NCBI GenBank assembly: GCA_004802705.1
Contig: SGPL01000792.1
Coordinates: 1 to 11,812 of the forward strand
From: Bondarzewia mesenterica
Taxonomy: Eukaryota; Basidiomycota; Agaricomycetes; Russulales; Bondarzewiaceae
Length of the DNA: 11,812 nt
Direction: 5' to 3'
In this document: positions 1 to 7,636 of the stretch, in pieces
Layout: each line of letters opens with the position of its first letter
Numbering within the stretch: position 1 is the first letter of the stretch
The notes under the pieces: model-generated
What the model was told of the DNA's origin: nothing
Databases searched by the model: none
What the model saw: the letters and a program-made list of their open reading frames with translations, nothing else
Translations under genes and position numbers: made by a program

Positions 1-535
1 TGATCCTTCCTATCACATGCGCCCTTATACAAGTACACAATGATGGTCCGTGCACCGCAGCAGGTGCTATTTATATCTCTGCAGTAGCTTTACTTCCCCT
101 CAGCTTGATATACTTGATCTCGAACTCTGTATTAGCTCAGACTCATGTGTAATAAGACATAGGGTACCAGCCCCTGCCTTAAACGTCACATCAGCTTGAC
201 CACAGGCTTCAGCCTGAGCGTCAGAATGAATCCTCATCAGACAGAATCACCACCACCAGGCAACAGAACCAGCACAACGACTACGTCAACACTATTAGAC
301 CCAGAGCCTCTTGACAAACAATCTCAAATAGTCACCGATAAGCCCTGCATATTACTGGGCCTAACTATTCCTGTCGATCACCGACCATCCTCGGCCCACT
401 TGTATCAGATGGTGTACCCCCCACCTTCGGCCGAGATCTGCTCCACCGTCTCAGTCATCAAAAATGCATGTTCGGCCATGTCATCTTAGACAGTAGTAGA
501 GGACTGAATAGGCTCATTTGGTAAGGACTACAGAG
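1..535. other. Intergenic region with no supported gene
   Basis: I find no exon chain with recognisable protein similarity on either strand. A 97-codon open frame at 196-489 (plus) is rich in Thr, Ser and Pro and has no domain I recognise. A frame open to the left edge on the plus strand ends near position 152 with a few hydrophobic residues, but it is too short to name. The stretch lies just beyond the stop codon of the minus-strand MFS gene, so it should hold that gene's 3' UTR and terminator. The far left may hold the promoter of another minus-strand gene outside the window. Confidence 0.5.
66..80 (-). promoter_or_regulatory. Possible TATA box for a gene off the left edge
   Basis: Read on the minus strand this is GATATAAATAG, a very good match to a TATA box. 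No ATG-initiated frame follows it before the left edge, so any gene it serves would begin outside the window. Inferred from the motif only; A/T-rich words also occur by chance. Confidence 0.3.
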
Positions 536-2980
536 TTAATCATGCATAGCAGTGGCACTCCTGTTTCGTAAGTTCCTTCCAAAAAACCACAGCAACAACA
601 ATCTAAATATAAAATATCAAGCAAATGAATATTTTTACAAAGGAAATGTTACATACGTAGGACAGCCCAGACCAAGAGCACAAGCTGCTAGAATAGTATT
701 TCCAGTACCATAGCCAAGATGCTTATACCTGGCACAAAAATGGATGATATCAAGTTTCAAACACATATATGTGTAAAACTTGAGATGCTCACATTGCTGG
801 GGAACAGAGAGGTAAAGCAAAACCAACCAGAGACCGCAGGAGGGAGAGTCCCCCGAGTGCTAAAGCATATGTCAAGTCAAGAAATAGATATTTCATGAAT
901 CAAACAAACCTGGTGCCGCACGTACAGTATAGGTGTCAATAATGTACGTTTGGATTGCTTGATAGTTCACCGCAATCCCGACCCTTACATAATTAGTGTG
1001 AGCTTTGGTATAGCAACCGCTCTCAAGTAAATGGTACCCTGTCAGGAGCAAACCCTGAAATGATGGTTAATATGACGAGGAATGTGAATTGGCCGCACAC
1101 ACTAACAATGTCTGGAGCAATCCATGGAAACTTCGCGTTGGCCGTCCACCCTGCAATGGATTGTCAAAAGCGAATCTCGATGAGAGCTTTATAATGGCAT
1201 GCCAGTGATAAGAAGGCCGATGGGGATAAGGAAGGTAGCAGGCACCATTACGGCTAGAAGTTTCTCAGTGAGTGCAATATTTCCGTGATCCTTGAAAAAG
1301 CCTCTTACGCAGCCTGAACTCTGGTCGGCCTTTGTTGTTATTCCGTGTCGTGAGGATGCGGCGTATCCGGTCCAATACGAGGTTGCTCAGCTGTGAGCCG
1401 ACATACATCCCTATCCCAAATGAAAGGTAGTGAAGTCCTGCTATTCCTATGCTCTCATGGTAGACGGCAACATAAATGTTCGGAATCGAGGTTAATAGCA
1501 CTGCGGAACAGTCAAAGGCAGATGAAGCTAGCAACGAATGAAAGAAACCTGCAATACTTACGATAGACAAGGCCTAACCAAAAGGTCGTGATAAGGCCAC
1601 GTCAGGATGTCGCTTTATCCATGCATTGGATAACTTACCGTAACTAGAATTGGTGGAAGGTTAATCAGTTGTGCTTTGTGACCGATAGAAGAACGTACAT
1701 ATACGCAAGGTAGATTCCAAGAAGCTGCGCGATGGGCTCCATGAGCAGAATACGTACGGGATACATGAGTTGTTTTAGTATCGAAGGTTTACTAAATGCG
1801 GGTGATAAAATGTTAACTATCGACATTGAAAATCAATCCAGCTTACTTGTCGTCTCCTTGCTGAAAAGTTGTGATGACTCGTCGCTTGTCAGTGTCAGGC
1901 AGTTCCTTTCGAACTCTTCGCGCTTTCCTGGCCAGTAAGACTGGTGCAAATGCTGCGAGTGGCATAGCAACTGAAACGCCGAACATAGCACAGGTTCTGT
2001 GGGCACTCACTCTCTTCTAGCCAAATTGTCGCAACAACCTGTATTACCGCATCGGCAATGCTCGTGGACCAAAACTAGGCCGTAAATTGTTATATGACTA
2101 CAGCGATTTCAATGAAAAAGCCAGACTTACAACCCATTTCCAAGTGGTCGTGCTGGCGATCCATGCCCCTGCGATGGGCCCTATGATGGGCCCCAACAGT
2201 GGCGCCAGGGCATACAGAGTCACTGCTTGTCCTCGTGTCTCAACAGTCCAACAATCATATATGACTCCACCGCCAATCTTTTGAGAAAAGCGTCAGATCG
2301 TGTAGATGACAACAGACTTTAACGTGCATACCGCTAAAGGAGCGCTGCCACCCAGGCCCGTAAGGAAACGGAAGGCGAGCATTTGTCCTGGAGTTTTCGC
2401 GAAGCCGCATACAATATTAAACACTGCAACCACGTCAGTCACGGACCGTCCCAAGAGCATGTAAGGAGCCGTTGTCTGGCTACTTACGAAGATAAAACAG
2501 ATTCCCAATTTGGACCACTCGTGAGCGACCAAATATCTGGGATAGTGGTCCGAAAAGCAAAGGACCAAAGGCTGCAGCTCTTGCTCAGGTATTATGAGGG
2601 GTGAAGCAAAACTAAGGCTGAAGTCCTTACCATACGCGAGGACAAAAATGGACGTCAAAAGTGGTTGAAATTCAGGGCTTGTGGCTCCCAAGTCATGAGC
2701 AACTCTGTTCGCAGCTGGTGCTATCATGGACGAGGTGATGGGAGAAAGCATAGTGTAAGTTGATATGAGCCCTGTCGCAATCCATTTTTTCCTGTATGGC
2801 CAACTGCATGCCTCGACATGAGATGTCAAGGAATATTCATAAGAACGGACAATCATCAAGCCTGGCTCCGCGGTCAGAGTGACTCACTTTTTTAGGATTG
2901 GCGGGATCATGGTCTCCATCCCAGCCAACTACAATCGGAGCTCCATCGGTGCTTACTGGCAACGGGCTCTCTGTACTCAT
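536..2980 (-). CDS. MFS multidrug-type transporter, 18 exons
   Basis: Probable plasma-membrane exporter of the major facilitator superfamily, 12-TM drug:H+ antiporter type. Exons, minus order: 2980-2888, 2811-2631, 2571-2488, 2423-2332, 2277-2131, 2074-2011, 1952-1847, 1791-1699, 1643-1639, 1573-1562, 1500-1309, 1253-1203, 1150-1107, 1054-1038, 983-910, 859-793, 728-657, 602-536. They total 1461 nt, giving 486 aa plus stop, usual for the family. Landmarks: N-terminal WDGDHDPANPKK, the WPYRKKW entry to TM1, a motif-A-like GPLSQIFGRSR after TM2, LAFRFLTGLGGSAPLAIGGG (motif B region), APLLGPIIGP (motif C, typical of exporters), TFAPVLLARKARRVRKE before the central loop, GRPEFRLP, and a C-terminal LGYGTGNTILAA then a basic tail. 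The ATG at 2980 has a good context (CCACCATGA). Intron 12 is GC-AG, and exons 9, 10 and 14 are 5, 12 and 17 nt. The exon 2 acceptor (TCGAG) is the least certain. It diverges from the UbiA-type gene and may export the local product. Confidence 0.9.
1151..1202 (-). other. GC-AG intron in the MFS gene
   Basis: This 52-nt intron starts GCATGC and ends CATTGCAG. Removing it joins LLITG to WTANAKFPWIAPDI, as the transporter family expects. No GT donor nearby keeps the frame. It looks like an ordinary GTATGC donor with a T-to-C change. Confidence 0.7.
1562..1643 (-). other. Two micro-exons (5 nt and 12 nt) in the MFS gene
   Basis: Exon 9 is 1639-1643 (TTACG) and exon 10 is 1562-1573 (12 nt). They are flanked by introns 1644-1698, 1574-1638 and 1501-1561, all with GTACGT or GTAAGT donors and TAG or CAG acceptors. 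Splicing all of them yields AYIYGLVYLLLTSIP across a transmembrane helix, matching the family. Omitting the 5-nt exon breaks the frame. Confidence 0.75.
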
Positions 2981-3667
2981 GGTGGAAGGGTCGATTTGCG
3001 AGCTAGCGATTGAGCGTACACGACCGAGGTATATCTTGTCGGACGAGCAGGATGCACGCTGGCGGTCGGTTGGATGCTTGATCTCGAGCGCTTGAATGCA
3101 CGGCTTCCCAAGACTCGGATCCAGCAGGAAGGGCAACCATTCACACAGTCACATAGAGAGGCGATGAAATGAAGTTATCATCGAAAACGCGTCACTAAGC
3201 TCTCAGGCTGCCATCTGAACGTTGCTTCTGTAGGCTACCTGCATGATGAAACCGTGGAAACGTGGTGAGAGATCGGTGCGTGACTCGTCTGAGACTGAAT
3301 TCATTCTTGGCAATTATCGTCCCGCGCCGCACCGCCAGGTTGGCCTGGCCTGGCCGCCGTGCGGTGCGCTCTTATCTGTTCTCATTTCCGTCACAAAAAC
3401 CATCGCATTTCTATTGAGCTCTTCGATATGCGTATGATCAATGCGCTGTAAGCCTGGACTTTCTTTCCTTCATCGGAGATATATTGCTGCCGACCCATAT
3501 CCCTGAAATCGCGTCTTATCATTCTCAAAATATCTCATACCTACAATACTGTAGAGTCCACTGATTGCCCTGGTGCAGAGCTGCTTCGAATGATTCTGAT
3601 TTATCCTGGACCTATTCATTGAAGTCTCTGTTGTAAGCCAGTCCCACCGCTGCACCATTGCACTGCG
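2981..3667. promoter_or_regulatory. Divergent promoter region between MFS and UbiA-type genes
   Basis: These 687 bp separate two divergent start codons (2980 minus, 3668 plus), so both promoters must lie here. Short open frames on both strands show no domain, and none splices to a neighbour in a way I could support. The notable element is a GC-rich inverted repeat at 3328-3368. I see no clear TATA box at the expected distance from either ATG. Co-regulation of exporter and enzyme from this region is an inference from the arrangement. Confidence 0.6.
3328..3368. repeat. GC-rich inverted repeat in the divergent promoter
   Basis: CGCACCGC at 3328-3335 is matched by its exact reverse complement GCGGTGCG at 3361-3368. 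Between them CAGG (3336-3339) pairs with CCTG, and GGCCTGGCCTGGCC gives a short 5-bp tandem run. The block stands out from its A/T-richer surroundings. It could be a binding site for a dimeric or paired regulator, or a hairpin; nothing in the sequence proves function. Confidence 0.45.
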
Positions 3668-4748
3668 ATGCCCTTCCGTAAAGCATTTGAGGCAATTTCT
3701 AAGAGTCTCTATGTAGTGTCGCAGACTACGTTGACTCTCTTTCTGTTTACAAAATCTGACATGAAAACGATTTTGGCACCAGTGGTGAGTTTAAAAGGCG
3801 CCGTGTGGTTCCGTGCAACATGCTAATGTACTTTGAACGTGCTGATTTAATCCGTCACATTACCAAGGTCTCATTTGCGATTGTGTCCGTGGGCAGACCG
3901 GTCCCAGTTTCGTTTATGCGTACGACCGCTTGGGTTTGGATACATCTCCTACAATTTTGCGTCTCGAACCAAAGCATGGGCATCGAGGAGGATGCTCTCA
4001 ATAAATCATGGAGACCACTCCCATCAGGACGGGTTACCATGGTGCAGGCCAAAATTCTACGCTGGCTGTTGGTGCCCTTCTGCATTTTTGCATCATCCAA
4101 GTGTGGTGCATTGTGGCCAGGGATCATGTTGGGAGTCGGCATCTGGATCAATAATGAGCTTCATTTTGATCACCATTGGTTCACTCGGGGCATCGCAAAT
4201 GCGCTGGGGTATTTTGCGTTCGGTTCAGGTGCAAGCATGATCATTACAGGTATGTACGGCGTACTGTTTGATATTTCTCTCGTCGCTCTTGCCTTTTCCG
4301 AACTAGCAGGCACGACGGAGTCTCTCAACTCTCGTACCTTATCAGCTCTCCTAGCCAGCGCATTCATTGTCCTTACGACCATACACGCTCAAGATTTCCA
4401 GGATGAGCCTGGAGATCGAGTTCAAGGACGCAAGACGCTTCCTATAGTAGCGCCAACCTACGGTCGCTTGAGCCTCTTCTGTGCGCTCCCATTATGGTCA
4501 ATAATATTAAGCCAACAATGTTCCGTTGGCAGTCTTCCGGTGGCATTTTTGGTGGGTATGGGATGCCTCACAGGATGCAGATTTGTCCTGCTCCGCAGCG
4601 TGCGCGAGGATCGAGATTCCTATCTACTCTATAACGTTGAGTTTCTGCTTCACGTCAGGCTTATGCTCCGCGTCTGATATTTCATTTGTAGATCTGGCTT
4701 TCTGCTGCACAGATAAGCCTTCTTCAAACGGATTATAATCGGTCCTGA
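3668..4748 (+). CDS. UbiA-superfamily prenyltransferase / terpene cyclase-like membrane protein
   Basis: UbiA enzymes are multi-helix membrane proteins that bind Mg2+ and isoprenyl diphosphates; some transfer the prenyl group and some fungal members cyclise it. Exons 3668-3784, 3868-4249, 4307-4635 and 4692-4748 total 885 nt, giving 294 aa. The first motif (about residues 73-94) contains EEDALNKSWRPLPSGR, aligning with the UbiA NDxxDxxxD..N..RP.PSG motif but with Gln and Gly at the first two Asp positions. The second motif is intact: HAQDFQDEPGDRVQGRKTLP (about 193-212). The start at 3668 gives FTKSDMKTILAP before the first helix, as expected. The last exon replaces an intronic read-through with IWLSAAQISLL, the family-like C-terminus. 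Acceptor 4306 could instead be 4309 (one codon less). The gene diverges from the MFS gene. Family assignment is firm; prenyltransferase versus cyclase is open. Confidence 0.88.
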
Positions 4749-5250
4749 GGATATGTCGTAGCTGGCAAGTCAAATTCAAAACTTTATAGGTGACTATGAC
4801 TGATTCTGGTTCTATAGCAGACGTCAGGAGAGTCTGGATTGAGAAGATTGGTCAGAGCAACGCTCGCATCGAGTGCTTTTGACCAGCATGCCCTTGCCTG
4901 AAAATTTCATATTATCTGCGAGTCTCTTGTTCGTGTTTCTGAACACACCTGGGGACATTCAGTGACATTCAGTGACTTGCCGTTCTTCCGATGACCTATG
5001 CAATATATATACGGGGACATATTCACGAGCAAGAACTCATGACATGCAGGCGAATGCAGGCTAATCTTCAAATAGCGGTAAAAATGTGCCGTGAACCTAT
5101 AGGTAGAAGCGACGTAAAAGTAGCTGAAATGATTAAATAGAAGAGCAAAGAATAGCGTTCGGACGCGGGCCCAGGAAGGAAGATAAATAGTTAAAAGCGA
5201 ACCCAGGGAATACACACTCAGCAGTTGGAAGACGACAGTCTAGCAACATT
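4749..5250. other. Convergent 3' intergenic region, no gene
   Basis: This lies between the stop codons of the plus-strand UbiA-type gene and the minus-strand DUF6533 gene, so it should hold both 3' UTRs and terminators. Open frames of up to about 100 codons on the minus strand show no recognisable domain and do not splice usefully into the DUF6533 gene, whose stop at 5251-5253 is in a well-supported last exon. Apart from a short tandem repeat I see nothing in it. Confidence 0.6.
4954..4976. repeat. Short tandem repeat, 10-bp unit
   Basis: GACATTCAGT occurs twice head to tail at 4954-4973, followed by GAC of a third copy. It lies in the convergent 3' region. Probably a small replication-slippage repeat with no evident function. 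Confidence 0.7.
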
Positions 5251-6923
5251 TCAAGATGAAATGGCATTGGGAGTAGAATCCGCAGCGCTGACGTCTTCTG
5301 ATTGAGGTACCCGCCGAGATCCAAATCGTAAAGTAGACATCTCCTTTGCGAAAATTTCAGCATCCTGCTTAGCTTTCTGCCTCAGATTCAGCAGCATGCG
5401 TGATGTGGTAATGCTGATAAGCGCAGAGCTGGGGCCCTGTGGGATGTTGTACAGCCCGGGCTGAGCGTCGATACCGCTTGTCAGAATTTTACCGAGACTT
5501 TTTACCATGAGACTATGGATGGAATTCACCTGTCCAAATTTGTAGATCATGGCGTTTGTCAAGGAGATCGCATAAATTCTACAAAGATCGGAAAAGTCAA
5601 TATAAGATGGCCACGACGGGCGCATTACTTACGCGAGGAAATACAAGAAAGAGTCGCGGAAAATGACCCCCATTATTGACTTTGCGCCAACATCTCCTGC
5701 GTGCTTGAGGTGCATGAATGCCTTACTCGCTACCAGGAGAAACGCGACACCTTCGAAAACGACGACCGGTATCCTGTCGCAGATTGAGAGCTTGAACGAA
5801 GTGATGAGAACATAAACACGAACCAGACAGCATACAATATGTTGAGTTTCGCTGTAAGGATGCAGATGTATATTCCGGGAAGAGGGTGGTTAGTCCCTGA
5901 CAATTGAGTGTTTAATCATGCAGGACAACGATAAAGCCTGTTCTAGAACATCCTCACCCACAGCATGCTTGGACTGTATGGCTAACACTGTCACTGTTGC
6001 CACAGCGGACAGCAGAAATAACGACAGCACGCCAATCAGAATATTCCTACTCTGCCGATAGATAGCCCAGAGGCGAAAAACCAGGATTATCTCGGCTACA
6101 AAGAGTTCTCCGATGCCTGTGGATGGAAGGGTAAACTTCCTTTACACAGGCAAAGAAAAGGTAATGCCTGACTTGTTATGGTTTGAAAGTAGCCTACCCA
6201 GAAATGACCTACAAACAAGAGCGATAGTATGAAAACCGCGGATCAAGGGAAAAATGAAACCACTCACAGCTGCGGGCCGAATGCGGCGGCAGAGTATGGT
6301 CAGTTACTTCGCTCAATCGGGACACAAGATACTTACAACTGTTCAAAGCGTGTCAGAGTCTGCTTTCCCAGATAGACTGAGTCGACGACTTACTCCATAA
6401 GAAGGTTTGGAAATGAAGTACGCTGTTGGACCGCTGATCATTAGCTTGTCAGAATCCTCAGAGGCAATGAAGCCCACCCGCGGTGTCGAATGTCCTGGAG
6501 AACAAATTGAGGTACCTATTCTATTGAAGTATTGATTGCATTCAGCGGCCGAGTTACAACAAGTTGTAAGTGCACCGTACGATGAAGAATAAAACTTTTA
6601 TCCAGGAGAAACGCCGGCCCTGAACGCGAGGTACAAGTGAGTGACTTGGAAGAGAGACTGTCAGTCCTTGGCTACCCAGAAGAACTCTATCTGAATTGGC
6701 ACAAAGTTAGGCGACGGATTTTTCTTAGAGCACGTTTTAGTACCTCGCCATCCAAGGTCAGGATGTATTCCCACCACAGCAACGCGGATGCGCCAACTGG
6801 AGTCTGATCATGAGTAATGTATGAAACATCTGCGGGTGAACGCGACGTACCGCTTGTGTAAATCGAGATTTTATAACTGGCATACGCGGATAAAAATGTT
6901 TCGAGCAGAGTAATGAGAGCCAT
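5251..6923 (-). CDS. DUF6533-domain multi-pass membrane protein, 14 exons
   Basis: Function unknown; DUF6533 marks a large family of basidiomycete proteins with about seven predicted helices. Exons, minus order: 6923-6851, 6796-6744, 6690-6676, 6619-6576, 6515-6478, 6422-6394, 6338-6337, 6269-6268, 6208-6173, 6116-5958, 5896-5824, 5773-5633, 5578-5530, 5460-5251. They total 924 nt, giving 307 aa. Landmarks: GASALLWWEYILTLDGEIEF (about residues 26-45, the DUF6533 hallmark ALLxxxYxLTLxxEV), GRRFSWIKVLFFIVRYLNLF, a CHFWVGYFQT segment with the conserved Cys86, VAEIILVFRLWAIYRQSR, AVWIPVVVFEGVAFLLVASK, and PGLYNIPQGPSS...RMLLNLRQ. The C-terminal 50 residues are polar and probably cytosolic. Start at 6923 is the first ATG of exon 1; the same frame upstream has only a TTG. 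Exons 7 and 8 are 2 nt each. It is divergent from the DUF2236 oxygenase gene; a signalling, transport or unrelated role cannot be told apart. Confidence 0.85.
6209..6393 (-). other. Three introns separated by two 2-nt micro-exons
   Basis: Intron A is 6339-6393 (GTAAGT...ACAG, 55 nt), exon TT is 6337-6338, intron B is 6270-6336 (GTAAGT...GCAG, 67 nt), exon CT is 6268-6269, and intron C is 6209-6267 (GTGAGT...GTAG, 59 nt). All donors and acceptors are strong. Joining everything gives GGA-TT-CT-GTCAT, read Gly-Phe-Cys-His. This restores the frame into FWVGYFQT and rebuilds the Cys that the family has at this place. Removing the block as one intron breaks the frame. Confidence 0.65.
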
Positions 6924-7636
6924 CGCAAGGAACTTCAACTAACGTCGACGGTGGGCACTGAGAAATCTCGCTCATTAATCGGCAGGCTTCGCCCTTTACA
7001 TTGTTATACTCTTGAGTTAATCGCGATTCACGACGCTCAGACGATCACGACGAAATCCATCAATATCAAAAGCGCTGCATCGCACCGTACCGCTCATTTC
7101 TGATGCACGTGTATATTGAAGTCCACATGGATTCTGGTTCTTAGGCTCAGCATATGAGGAGAAGACGCTGTATTTGGGTACGTACCTGATACCTGGCTGT
7201 AGTATGTACAGGTCTGGGAATTGGGGGAAGTCAGCATGCCGTATTATCCGAGGAGTTCAGACTCGTACCACCAGTGTGAATGGAAGACGGAAAGGCACAG
7301 AATGGATGCTGAACACTGCGCTGCAGGAAAGATCCGGGCTTCTGAAACAGTGATCCAAGGTGATACAGAGGGATAGAAGATGAGAAGTCGAAGAGGAAAG
7401 ATGTCACAATTATCTGTTGCCGGTACAGCGCATCCTGTAGACCAAAGATGTGAGAGCCTGATCGCCGTTGGATCTCAATCCGGCGAATGCTCGGTTTCCT
7501 TGAGACGCACGGTCGAAACTTAAAAGTCCGCTGACAACAGTACTTGCAACCATCCACAACCGCTGACGAGGGACCTCAGTTGCTCACTTCCATCTACCGC
7601 TTGCGTGCAGACCTATACATCTATTCTATATTTCTC
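6924..7636. promoter_or_regulatory. Divergent promoter region between DUF6533 and DUF2236 genes
   Basis: These 713 bp lie between start codons at 6923 (minus) and 7637 (plus). No gene is supported; a 108-codon minus-strand frame at 7231-7557 has no recognisable domain. It holds an E-box CACGTG (7106-7111) followed by GTATATTG, and one CGCACCG word (7081-7087) also found twice in the other divergent promoter. A TTAAAAG word near 7520 and CTATATTTCTC directly before the 7637 ATG are possible core promoter elements for the plus gene. Confidence 0.5.
7106..7111. promoter_or_regulatory. E-box CACGTG
   Basis: Palindromic hexamer of the type bound by bHLH regulators, about midway on the DUF6533 side of the divergent intergenic region. 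A six-base match can occur by chance, so this is only suggestive. Confidence 0.3.

Noticed and set aside
196..489. Open frame of 97 codons on the plus strand
   Set aside because: Low-complexity Thr/Ser/Pro composition, no domain, and it lies in the expected 3' flank of the MFS gene; chance frame is more likely.
536..2980. MFS gene as a fragmented pseudogene
   Set aside because: Raw frames look broken every 20-60 codons, but canonical short introns join all pieces into one 486-residue frame with correct phases throughout.
3855..4151. Antisense frame in the UbiA-type gene
   Set aside because: Shadow of the plus-strand coding exon that holds the first UbiA motif.
4636..4677. Read-through C-terminus of the UbiA-type protein ending at 4677
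   Set aside because: GTTGAG at 4636 and TTTGTAG at 4691 bound a 56-nt intron, and the next exon gives the family-like ending IWLSAAQ.
5251..6923. DUF6533 gene as frameshifted in the middle
   Set aside because: The apparent shift is explained by three well-formed introns around two 2-nt exons, and the family Cys is restored.
7231..7557. Open frame of 108 codons on the minus strand
   Set aside because: No recognisable motif, sits in the divergent promoter region, and does not splice into the DUF6533 gene.
7544..7636. N-terminal extension of the DUF2236 oxygenase
   Set aside because: It would start at TTG. ATG 7637 leaves a normal short N-terminus before the membrane anchor.
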